From CAINVV01 sp037140615 (lineage in GTDB: Bacteria > Bacteroidota > Bacteroidia > Bacteroidales > Prolixibacteraceae), in assembly GCA_037140615.1 (NCBI GenBank), contig JBAXED010000135.1:1-9330 (forward strand): a stretch of DNA of 9,330 nucleotides, in the 5' to 3' direction. Numbering within the stretch: the stretch's first letter is position 1; every line of letters begins with the position of its first letter. Below are positions 1 through 5,754 of the stretch, piece after piece. A program made the position numbers and the translations under genes. The notes beneath the pieces are model-generated. The model had not been told where the DNA came from, ran no database searches, and saw nothing but the letters and a program-made list of their open reading frames with translations.

Positions 1-62
1 GATGAGAGATGAGAGATGAGAGATGAGAGATGAGAGATGAGAGATGAGAGATGAGAGATGAG
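1..62. repeat. GATGAGA heptamer tandem array, truncated by window edge
   Basis: Eight perfect copies of GATGAGA followed by a partial ninth (GATGAG) fill the first 62 bases. There is no variation between copies. The array lies just beyond the 3' end of cdaA, about 20 bases past its stop codon, and may continue to the left of the window. The copies are perfect, which suggests recent expansion or active slippage. The unit differs by one base from the GTTGAGA unit at 8409-8450. No protein is evident in it, and its function is unknown. Confidence 0.95.
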
Positions 63-82
63 TTTAAAAAAGAGGCAAATGA

Positions 83-865
83 CTAGGCCTTTTCTTCGGA
101 TTGGAGGATGCGGAAGAGTTCGTCCGGACTAACATTCTCCATTAGCTTACCGTTTTCGGTAACAGAGATACGTCCGGTCTCTTCGCTAACTACAATCGTA
201 AAGGCATCGGTTACTTCCGACATTCCGATGGCAGCCCGGTGGCGCAATCCGAGCGCAGGGGAAATCTCCTGACTGGAAGAAACCGGTAAGATGCAACGGA
301 CTGCCTGAATGCGGTTGGAAGCCACAATGCAAGCCCCATCGTGAAGAGGGGAATTTTTGAAAAATATACTGGAAATCAAATCCGTGCGAATCTCGGCATC
401 AATCAACTCCCCGGTCCGAATGTATTCCTTCAATTCATTGGTTCTTGAAATTACGACCAGCGCTCCAGTCTTGGATTTGGACATTTGAATACAGGCATCC
501 ACGATGGATTTGATGCCTGAGGGGGAGATATTTCTAAACTGGCCAGAGAAAAGCGATCCGATCGATATCTTCTTGTTGTTCCGGTAGCTGTTTCCAAGCA
601 TAAGAAGAAAACGCCGTATTTCCTGCTGAAAAACAACGATGATGGCAATCATTCCAACGCCAAAAAGGTTGCTGAGAATCGACCCCAGCAGCTCCATTTT
701 TAGGGCGCGAACCACCACCCAAACCATAAAAACGATAAATATGCCAAGGAAAATACTGAACGTGACGGTTCCCCTGACAAGGCTGTACAATTCGTAAAAC
801 AGAATTGAAACGAAGAGAATATCGAGGATATCCAGAAACTTAATGTGGATAAAGAGTTCCGTCAT
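83..865 (-). CDS. cdaA: Diadenylate cyclase CdaA (DacA type), membrane-bound c-di-AMP synthase
   Basis: The product condenses two ATP into cyclic di-AMP, a second messenger that in other bacteria controls potassium and osmolyte balance and cell-wall homeostasis. The 260-residue length is normal for the family. Three hydrophobic helices (about residues 12-30, 34-53 and 60-80) place it in the inner membrane with a cytoplasmic DisA_N catalytic domain (about 100-245). The diagnostic motifs are intact: PLHDGA with the DGA at 176-178, and LRHRAAIG with RHR at 208-210. The conserved FQQEIRRFL stretch lies at 79-87. The start is the ATG at 865, four bases past the folP stop, so the two genes are probably co-transcribed and translationally coupled. 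The stop is TAG. In Firmicutes this gene usually sits with cdaR and glmM; pairing with folP is the Bacteroidota arrangement as I know it. No cdaR is visible here. Confidence 0.95.
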   Translation of the reverse strand: MTELFIHIKFLDILDILFVSILFYELYSLVRGTVTFSIFLGIFIVFMVWVVVRALKMELLGSILSNLFGVGMIAIIVVFQQEIRRFLLMLGNSYRNNKKISIGSLFSGQFRNISPSGIKSIVDACIQMSKSKTGALVVISRTNELKEYIRTGELIDAEIRTDLISSIFFKNSPLHDGACIVASNRIQAVRCILPVSSSQEISPALGLRHRAAIGMSEVTDAFTIVVSEETGRISVTENGKLMENVSPDELFRILQSEEKA

Positions 866-869
866 GCCA

Positions 870-1739
870 TCATTTTTTAATTTCGGAGACCAGTTTTACC
901 GTCTCCACTGCTTCGCGTACATCGTGCACCCTCAGGATATCTGCACCGCCCATCAGGGAAAGAGTGTTCAAGACGGTCGTTCCGTTGAGACTTTCACCGG
1001 GTGAACTATCCAACAGTTTCCAGATCATCGCCTTGCGGGATACGCCTACCAGCAAAGGTAGTTCAAAAAGACGAAACGAATCCAGCGAGTTCAAAAGATC
1101 ATAGTTGTGACGCAGGTTCTTTCCAAAGCCGAATCCCGGATCGACGATGATATCATTTACTCCCAACAACTTCAAGGTATTGATTTTCTCAGAAAGCGCC
1201 AGGAGAATATCCTTGACGACATCCTGGTAAGTAGGATTCTTTTGCATCGTATCAGGCGTTCCCTGAATGTGCATTAAGATGTAGGGAAGTCCGAGTTTGG
1301 CCACGGTTTCGAACATTTGACCATCCATATTCCCACCTGAGATATCGTTGACCAGAAAACCACCTATTTCGTCATATACTTTGGCGACAACACCGGATCG
1401 GTAGCTGTCGATAGAAAGGTTCGCCTCCGGAAAATGCTGACGAATTACTCTTACGGCAGGAAGTAACCGCTCCAATTCTGCACCTTCTGACACAAAAGTT
1501 GCACCCGGCCTGGTCGAGACCGCGCCAATATCAATGATCAAGCCTCCTTCCAAAAGTATCTCCTCCGCCCTGACCAGGATCTCCTTCTCCTGCTGATACC
1601 TGCTTCCCTCATAAAAAGAATCAGGTGTCAGGTTCAGAATACCCATAACGACAGGCTTATTCAGCTGAATCAACCGACCATTTAGCTGTATCGATTCTTT
1701 TTTCCGGTAAAAGGGTTTCTCAATTTTTTGGAACAACAT
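870..1739 (-). CDS. folP: Dihydropteroate synthase (FolP)
   Basis: This cytoplasmic TIM-barrel enzyme joins 6-hydroxymethyl-dihydropterin pyrophosphate to p-aminobenzoate to give dihydropteroate in folate synthesis, and is the sulfonamide target. Family motifs appear in order: MGILNLTPDSF (32-42), DIGAVSTRPGA (70-80), the SIDSY strand (109-113), NDISGG (131-136), MHIQGTPDTMQ (156-166), DPGFGFGK (200-207), VGVSRK (231-236) and RVHDV (270-274). I chose the ATG at 1739, giving 289 residues. The frame stays open to a TTG at 1772, but that would only add an 11-residue hydrophobic stretch with no family match. Its TGA stop lies four bases before the cdaA ATG. The second motif reads DIGAVSTRPG where many homologues have GGES before TRPG, a common variation. 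All residues expected for activity appear present. Confidence 0.95.
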   Translation of the reverse strand: MLFQKIEKPFYRKKESIQLNGRLIQLNKPVVMGILNLTPDSFYEGSRYQQEKEILVRAEEILLEGGLIIDIGAVSTRPGATFVSEGAELERLLPAVRVIRQHFPEANLSIDSYRSGVVAKVYDEIGGFLVNDISGGNMDGQMFETVAKLGLPYILMHIQGTPDTMQKNPTYQDVVKDILLALSEKINTLKLLGVNDIIVDPGFGFGKNLRHNYDLLNSLDSFRLFELPLLVGVSRKAMIWKLLDSSPGESLNGTTVLNTLSLMGGADILRVHDVREAVETVKLVSEIKK

Positions 1740-1819
1740 GAATAAGGTCTTTGGTGCGAACAGGATTAGCAACAGGATTCAATTTTGTTGATTATTGATC
1801 CCTTTTGATACTCCTTTTA

Positions 1820-1827
1820 CAAATTTA
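1820..1827 (-). promoter_or_regulatory. Candidate -7 box for the folP-cdaA operon
   Basis: On the minus strand this reads TAAATTTG, a full match to the Bacteroidota -7 consensus TAnnTTTG. It lies about 80 bases upstream of the folP ATG at 1739. No good TTTG -33 element is seen at 19-21 bases upstream, so this rests on one box in an AT-rich region. Confidence 0.4.
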
Positions 1828-1901
1828 GTAAAACTGATCAAATACTGTCTAATTTCGGAAAACTCCAAAGATTGTATTAAGGAATTAAAAGTGTCCTTTC
1901 A

Positions 1902-1933
1902 TTTGGAAATATTCTATTAATTGTGCATATTTG
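1902..1933 (+). promoter_or_regulatory. Candidate promoter of the HEPN-MNT module
   Basis: A TTTG -33 element (1902-1905) is followed after 20 bases by CATATTTG (1926-1933), which matches the TAnnTTTG -7 box at seven of eight positions. The spacing is the one expected for the Bacteroidota primary sigma factor. Transcription would start near 1940, giving a leader of about 24 bases to the ATG at 1964. This also argues against the upstream TTG at 1931 as a start codon. The -7 box overlaps the first arm of the operator-like palindrome. Confidence 0.55.
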
Positions 1934-1963
1934 ACAATAAATGTCAAAATATATTTTGTCAAA
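1930..1963 (+). promoter_or_regulatory. Operator-like palindrome and third half-site before the antitoxin start
   Basis: TTTGACA (1930-1936) and TGTCAAA (1942-1948) form perfect 7-base inverted arms around a 5-base spacer. A third copy, TGTCAAA (1957-1963), follows 15 bases after the second and ends directly against the ATG at 1964. That third copy sits inside TTTTGTCAAAA (1954-1964), itself symmetric around its central base. The cluster covers the end of the -7 box, the expected transcription start and the leader. This is the layout of an autorepressor operator, and the first gene encodes an HTH protein. Binding itself is inferred. Confidence 0.6.
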
Positions 1964-2563
1964 ATGAAGGATTTTGGTGCAATGATCAGGGAGCTCAGAG
2001 AAGAGCGAAAATTGCCTTTACGGGTTGTTTCTGCCTATTTGGATATAGACCAGGCCATTTTGAGTAAGATTGAAAGGGGGCTGCGCAGGGCATCAAGAGA
2101 GCTGGTCGACAAACTTGCCAGCTTTTTCGAAACAAACAAAAATGATTTGATGGTGGCTTGGTTGTCCGACAGGATTGTTTATGAAGTGGAAGAAGAGGAA
2201 TTGGCTGTCCAGGCCTTGCAATTGGCCGAAGACAAATTGAACTACATTGCCTTCAAAAAAATGGACCGTACCCTAATGAAGAACCAGATAATTGAGGCCT
2301 TCAGCAAATTTACAAGTATTCAATCTGCATGGATATACGGATCATTTTCCAGGGGTGATGACGGTCCCAAAAGTGACATTGACCTGGCCATTAAGGCAGA
2401 CGAAAAATTTAGCTATTTTGATCTCGCAGAGGTACAATTTCAAATAGAGAAACTCACAAAACGAAGCGTGGACATAGGCTTTTTAGATTCTTTTAAGCCA
2501 TATATTTTGACCAATATTCAACCAGACTTAAAACTAATCTATGAGAAACCATCGTTTGGATAA
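1964..2563 (+). CDS. HTH-MNT fusion antitoxin: XRE-type HTH plus minimal nucleotidyltransferase (MntA-like)
   Basis: The 199-residue product has two parts. Residues about 4-62 resemble an XRE/Cro-type helix-turn-helix (IRELREERKLPLR, then the LDIDQAILSKIERG recognition region). Residues about 103-195 are a minimal nucleotidyltransferase domain with GSFSRGDDGPKSDID, the GSX10DXD signature (G126 S127, D138, D140), and a likely third acidic residue at D170 in SVDIGFLD. In known HEPN-MNT (type VII) systems the MNT protein neutralises its toxin by adding AMP to a tyrosine of the HEPN partner. All catalytic residues appear intact. I chose the ATG at 1964; the TTG at 1931 lies inside the probable promoter. 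The gene overlaps the next one by 23 bases. The fused HTH, a feature not present in the minimal antitoxin, probably represses the module's own promoter. Confidence 0.85.
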   Translation: MKDFGAMIRELREERKLPLRVVSAYLDIDQAILSKIERGLRRASRELVDKLASFFETNKNDLMVAWLSDRIVYEVEEEELAVQALQLAEDKLNYIAFKKMDRTLMKNQIIEAFSKFTSIQSAWIYGSFSRGDDGPKSDIDLAIKADEKFSYFDLAEVQFQIEKLTKRSVDIGFLDSFKPYILTNIQPDLKLIYEKPSFG

Positions 2564-2903
2564 TTTTCAACGACTTCAACATATTTCGAAGGCAATCGAT
2601 GACATCTACAAATATGCTTCAAATGAAACATTAAATACCTTTTGCGAAACAGATTTAATTCATGATGCCGTTTTATTTCAATTTTCAATCATAGGAGAAG
2701 CTGTCAATTTTGTTGAACCGGAAATACTTGAGAAATACAATTATCCATGGTACAAAGTAAGATCCTTCAGAAATCTAATTTCGCATGAGTATTTCAACAT
2801 AAAAATGGAGGCGGTTTGGCAGATTATTCAGACTGATTTACCGGGATTGAAGGTTGTTATTCAATCCATCCTGGAAAATGAATTTGGTCAGCCATCGGAA
2901 TAG
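2541..2903 (+). CDS. HEPN-domain toxin (HepT-like, DUF86 family), putative RNase
   Basis: This 120-residue, mostly helical protein belongs to the HepT/DUF86 type of HEPN proteins. Its HEPN catalytic motif is complete: R77-N-L-I-S-H82-E-Y84 fits RX4HXY, with Arg and His as RNase residues and Tyr as the residue that known MntA partners modify. The preceding IGEAVNFV segment (51-58) and the PWYKVRSFRN stretch (69-78) are also typical. The ATG at 2541 lies inside the end of the upstream antitoxin gene (stop at 2561-2563), so the two are translationally coupled, as expected for an obligate toxin-antitoxin pair. Base composition is visibly more AT-rich than in folP or tpiA, consistent with acquisition. 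The RNA target cannot be read from the sequence. DUF86 proteins are also annotated simply as unknown; the intact motif and MNT partner favour a working toxin. Confidence 0.85.
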   Translation: MRNHRLDNFQRLQHISKAIDDIYKYASNETLNTFCETDLIHDAVLFQFSIIGEAVNFVEPEILEKYNYPWYKVRSFRNLISHEYFNIKMEAVWQIIQTDLPGLKVVIQSILENEFGQPSE

Positions 2904-2969
2904 GCTTAAGAATATGCTATAATTTCAATGTAAATTCTCAGAAATGGACTTTCGTAAATTAGCTTTTTA

Positions 2970-2977
2970 TATCTTTG
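2970..2977 (+). promoter_or_regulatory. Candidate -7 box for the DUF1599 operon
   Basis: TATCTTTG is a full match to TAnnTTTG, 83 bases before the GTG start at 3061. The same octamer precedes tpiA. No convincing TTTG is found 19-21 bases upstream, so confidence rests on the -7 box and its position in the only gap between hepT and this gene. The remaining part of the 2904-3060 gap shows no further clear feature. Confidence 0.45.
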
Positions 2978-3060
2978 AAAGATGGTATTCCGCTGAAATC
3001 CGGTTGGCAATCCTTAATGAAACAGAATCAATTAAAACGCATTAAATCAATATTTTCGCT

Positions 3061-3606
3061 GTGAAAAAAACCAAGGAACAATATGATCATGTGATCGGCC
3101 TTTGCCGGGAAGTCTTTCTAAAAAAGATGAAAGATTATGGCACAGCCTGGCGCATTCTTCGCCCCTCTTCCATGACCGACCAGATCTTTATCAAGGCACA
3201 GCGAATCCGTAATATCGAAGAGAAAGGAGTCGCAAAAATTGAAGAAGATGCGCGCTCTGAATTTATCGGGATCATCAATTATTGCGCCCTGGCACTGATT
3301 CAGCTGGAGCTGGGAGCCGAAGAAGAGGAACTTCCCCACGACAGGGCCGAAGCACTCTACCTGGCCAATCTGGAGCAGGCCAAAAAACTGATGCTGGACA
3401 AGAACCACGATTATGGTGAAGCATGGCGTCAAATGCGGATCAGCTCCTTCACCGATCTGATTCTGATGAAAATCAAACGCACCAAACAAATTGAAGACAA
3501 TCAGGGAAAAACCCTGATCTCGGAAGGTGTGGATGCCAATTACATGGACATGATCAACTATTCCGTATTTGCACTGATCAAAATGGAATTCGAGAAAGAA
3601 TCATGA
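3061..3606 (+). CDS. DUF1599 protein with tandem-duplicated domain
   Basis: The 181-residue soluble protein contains two copies of the same unit. Copy one (about 11-83) has DYGTAWR (25-31), the TDQIFIKAQRI helix and INYCALALIQLE; copy two (about 104-176) has DYGEAWR (117-123), TDLILMKIKRT and INYSVFALIKME. The copies are offset by about 92 residues. This is the DUF1599 family, which I recall Pfam lists as a nucleotide-modification-associated domain; its biochemical activity is not established to my knowledge. The start is GTG at 3061: the family normally begins just before the KEQYDHVI stretch, and no in-frame ATG fits better. The TGA stop overlaps the next gene's ATG as ATGA, pointing to coupled translation with the membrane protein downstream. 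It carries no signal peptide or membrane segment, so it should be cytoplasmic. Confidence 0.85.
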   Translation: MKKTKEQYDHVIGLCREVFLKKMKDYGTAWRILRPSSMTDQIFIKAQRIRNIEEKGVAKIEEDARSEFIGIINYCALALIQLELGAEEEELPHDRAEALYLANLEQAKKLMLDKNHDYGEAWRQMRISSFTDLILMKIKRTKQIEDNQGKTLISEGVDANYMDMINYSVFALIKMEFEKES

Positions 3607-4742
3607 AAACACTTCTCTCACTTTCGCGCTGGATCTTTGGGCTGGTCTTTATCTTTTCCGGTTTCGTCAAAGGCATAGATCCCTGGGGGCTGGAATACAA
3701 GCTGGCCGACTACCTTCAAACCATGGGACTGGGAAGCATTGGCTTTCTTGCTCCAGTTTTTTCATACATCCTTCCATTTGCCGAATTTTTCGTTGGCGCG
3801 GCCATGCTGCTCTGTGTCCGGATTCGTCAGACTTCCCTACTCGGACTCATTTTCATGGCATTCTTCACGCCATTTACGCTGTATATTGCCATTTGGAATC
3901 CGGTTACCGACTGTGGATGCTTCGGCGATGCGCTTGTGATCAGCAACTGGGAGACTTTCTATAAAAACATCCTCCTTTCGGCCATGTCCATATTGGTTTT
4001 CGTCAATCGATCTTCTGTGAAGCCCGTCATTCTGGGTATACTGAGACATTATCGGCTAGCCATTATCACCACTGTTTACCTTGGCTTTGTCATTTGGTCC
4101 TACCGGCACGATCCGGTCATCGATTTCAGGCCATTCAAAGTTGGCGTCAATATTCCGCAAAGCATGAAGGTTCCTGCCGGAGCACAAGCTGATGTGTACA
4201 AAAACAGCTTTTTCTACCGGAACAAGCAAACCAATGCTGTCAAACAATTTACGGATACTGATTATCCATGGCAAGATACCCTGAATTGGAAATTCGAATC
4301 GATGGGTCAATCTGTCCTGGTAACAAAGGGATATACCCCACCCATCCACGATTTTCAAATCCGCACTGCACCTGGCGATGACGTGACAAGCTTTTTCTTT
4401 GCAGATGACAAGCCGACGTTTTTCCTGGTAGCAGCCAACCTGACCAAAAGTTCGCTGAAAAGGCAGGATGATTTAAATAAATTGGCAGGCTGGGCAAGGG
4501 TTGCCGGTTACAAGTTCGTTTGTATCACATCGACCACCGGTCAACGTCTCGAAGATTTTAAAAACAAAGCCAATCCGGCTTACGAATTTCTATTTGGCGA
4601 TGAAGTAACGCTCAAGACCATTGTCCGGGGAAATCCGGGACTTCTTTACCTCCGCAGTGGAACCATCCTTGGCAAATGGCATTACAACGACATTCCAACC
4701 GTTGAGGAGATGACACGTCTGGTTTCTAACGTAACCAAATAG
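3603..4742 (+). CDS. BT_3928-type DoxX/MauE-like membrane protein with C-terminal thioredoxin-like domain
   Basis: The 379-residue protein has a DoxX/MauE-like membrane part with helices at about 6-24, 46-70, 77-97 and 118-135, plus a fifth at about 151-167. After helix three comes D103-C-G-C-F-G-D109, the CGC pair typical of MauE-like proteins, proposed to take part in thiol-disulfide exchange. The remainder (about 170-379) is soluble. Residues 255-375 look like a thioredoxin-fold domain (KPTFFLVAANL, YKFVCIT, GNPGLLYLRSG), but no CxxC is present there; only one cysteine is seen, in KFVCIT. The Bacteroidota family is named BT_3928 after the Bacteroides thetaiotaomicron member; its function is not settled. 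It overlaps the DUF1599 stop by four bases, so the two are almost certainly one operon. Family assignment is good, the redox role is inference. Confidence 0.82.
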   Translation: MKTLLSLSRWIFGLVFIFSGFVKGIDPWGLEYKLADYLQTMGLGSIGFLAPVFSYILPFAEFFVGAAMLLCVRIRQTSLLGLIFMAFFTPFTLYIAIWNPVTDCGCFGDALVISNWETFYKNILLSAMSILVFVNRSSVKPVILGILRHYRLAIITTVYLGFVIWSYRHDPVIDFRPFKVGVNIPQSMKVPAGAQADVYKNSFFYRNKQTNAVKQFTDTDYPWQDTLNWKFESMGQSVLVTKGYTPPIHDFQIRTAPGDDVTSFFFADDKPTFFLVAANLTKSSLKRQDDLNKLAGWARVAGYKFVCITSTTGQRLEDFKNKANPAYEFLFGDEVTLKTIVRGNPGLLYLRSGTILGKWHYNDIPTVEEMTRLVSNVTK

Positions 4743-4770
4743 TTAAATCGATTGGAACGATCCCATTGCG

Positions 4771-4802
4771 TTCGTTACTTAAATGTCTGATTCTTATCTT
4801 TG
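4771..4802 (+). promoter_or_regulatory. Candidate tpiA promoter
   Basis: TATCTTTG (4795-4802) is a perfect TAnnTTTG -7 box. A TTCG (4771-4774), one base off the TTTG -33 element, lies exactly 20 bases upstream. The expected start near 4809 leaves a leader of about 34 bases before the ATG at 4843. tpiA can therefore be expressed independently of the upstream membrane gene. Confidence 0.6.
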
Positions 4803-4842
4803 CGGAAAGATCATTAATCTCAAAATTTAAATAGTACCGACC

Positions 4843-5601
4843 ATGAGAAAGAAAATTGTAGCGGGAAACTGGAAATGCAATACCACACTAAGCGAAGGTA
4901 TCGCACTGGCAAAACAAGTTAGCAATTTGGTTGTGGAAAAAGGAGCCAAAGACGTTGTAGTCGTTTTGGGCACACCTTTCACCCATTTGGCCAGCATTGC
5001 AACAACTGTAGATTTAAGCCGTGTCTCAGTTTCCGCACAAAACTGTGCCGCCGAACCAAAAGGTGCCTTTACCGGCGAAATTTCAGTATCCATGATACAA
5101 TCAACCGGAGCGACCTATGTCATTATTGGACACTCCGAACGTCGCGAATATTACCATGAAACCAGTGAAATATTAAACAAGAAGGTTGCCTTGACACTTG
5201 CACAAGGATTGACCCCGATTTACTGCTGCGGCGAAGCCCTGGCCATCCGCGAAGCCGGTACCGAAAATGAATTCGTCAAAAAGCAACTTGACGAGACCAT
5301 TTTTAATCTATCATCCGAAGATTTCAAAAAAATCGTCATCGCTTACGAACCGATTTGGGCCATTGGCACAGGCAGAACAGCAAGTTCTCAGCAAGCTCAG
5401 GATATGCTTTCCTTTATCCGTCAGCTGATCGCAAAAAAATATGATCAGACTATTGCAGCTGAATGCTCCATTCTTTACGGTGGTTCATGCAGTCCGGCCA
5501 ATGCGAATGAGCTTTTCGGTCAGCCTGATATCGACGGCGGATTAATTGGAGGAGCATCTTTAAAAGCAGATGATTTCCTGGCGATCATCAATGCGTATTA
5601 A
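4843..5601 (+). CDS. tpiA: Triose-phosphate isomerase
   Basis: This enzyme interconverts dihydroxyacetone phosphate and glyceraldehyde 3-phosphate in glycolysis and gluconeogenesis; it is a cytoplasmic TIM-barrel dimer. At 252 residues it has the family's usual length. Catalytic residues are present: N9 and K11 in GNWK, H97 in IIGHSERR (94-101), and E169 in YEPIWAIGTGRTAS (168-181), which includes the mobile loop 6. The phosphate-binding YGGS (212-215) and GLIGGASL (233-240) segments are intact. The start ATG fits the family N-terminus MRKKIVAGNW. One deviation is GNWKCN where most homologues have GNWKMN (cysteine at residue 12). It has its own promoter and is followed by a strong palindromic terminator, so it is probably a single-gene unit, although read-through from upstream is possible. 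Confidence 0.97.
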   Translation: MRKKIVAGNWKCNTTLSEGIALAKQVSNLVVEKGAKDVVVVLGTPFTHLASIATTVDLSRVSVSAQNCAAEPKGAFTGEISVSMIQSTGATYVIIGHSERREYYHETSEILNKKVALTLAQGLTPIYCCGEALAIREAGTENEFVKKQLDETIFNLSSEDFKKIVIAYEPIWAIGTGRTASSQQAQDMLSFIRQLIAKKYDQTIAAECSILYGGSCSPANANELFGQPDIDGGLIGGASLKADDFLAIINAY

Positions 5602-5633
5602 AATCTTTCGAACATTTAATTATTACAGCGGAT

Positions 5634-5678
5634 AAAATTGGCGGATAAAAAGGCATGCCTTTTTATCCGCCAATTTTT
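5634..5678 (+). terminator. Terminator-like perfect palindrome downstream of tpiA
   Basis: Bases 5634-5677 are a perfect 44-bp palindrome centred on GGCATGCC. The RNA would form a stem of about 20 pairs with a 4-base loop, followed by a short U run (5674-5678). It lies 32 bases after the tpiA stop and before the promoter of the next gene. Flanking A and T tracts make it able to terminate in both directions. The GCGGATAAAA of its left arm is also present as a direct repeat at 5628-5637, partly overlapping. Confidence 0.8.
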
Positions 5679-5711
5679 ATTTACCTGACATCAACGTCCG
5701 TTTCATTTTGA

Positions 5712-5719
5712 TACTTTTG
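5712..5719 (+). promoter_or_regulatory. Candidate -7 box for the DUF5686 gene
   Basis: TACTTTTG fits TAnnTTTG fully. It lies 36 bases before the ATG at 5755, implying a leader of about 25-30 bases. A matching -33 TTTG at the right distance is not seen. Its place right after the terminator palindrome supports the call. Confidence 0.45.
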
Positions 5720-5754
5720 GGTATTAATATCGTAGAAAGACAAAATATTTGTTC

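Noticed and set aside
1..62. CRISPR array
   Set aside because: The units are 7 bases long with no spacers, and no cas genes are present.
62..91. Weak hairpin (AGGC/GCCT) before a T run at the 3' end of cdaA on the minus strand
   Set aside because: Four pairs with a 10-base loop overlapping the stop codon are too weak to call a terminator, although the T run after it is suggestive.
1931..1963. Longer antitoxin start at the TTG at 1931
   Set aside because: It overlaps the probable -7 box and operator and lies upstream of the expected transcription start; the ATG at 1964 gives a normal HTH N-terminus.
2944..3045. Small plus-strand frame of 33 codons in the gap before DUF1599 (MDFRKLAFYIFERW...)
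   Set aside because: It contains the best -7 box for the DUF1599 operon and shows no recognisable family.
1860..3060. Target-site duplication or attachment sites around the toxin-antitoxin module
   Set aside because: Only short AT-rich similarities such as ATTAAAA are shared by the two flanks, as expected by chance.
3118..3489. Long antisense frame (123 codons) opposite DUF1599
   Set aside because: It lies fully within a conserved gene, has no family resemblance and is explained by codon bias of the sense gene.
4755..4773. Inverted repeat GAACG/CGTTC after the BT_3928-type gene as a terminator
   Set aside because: Only five pairs, a 9-base loop and no T run; it also overlaps the tpiA -33 region.
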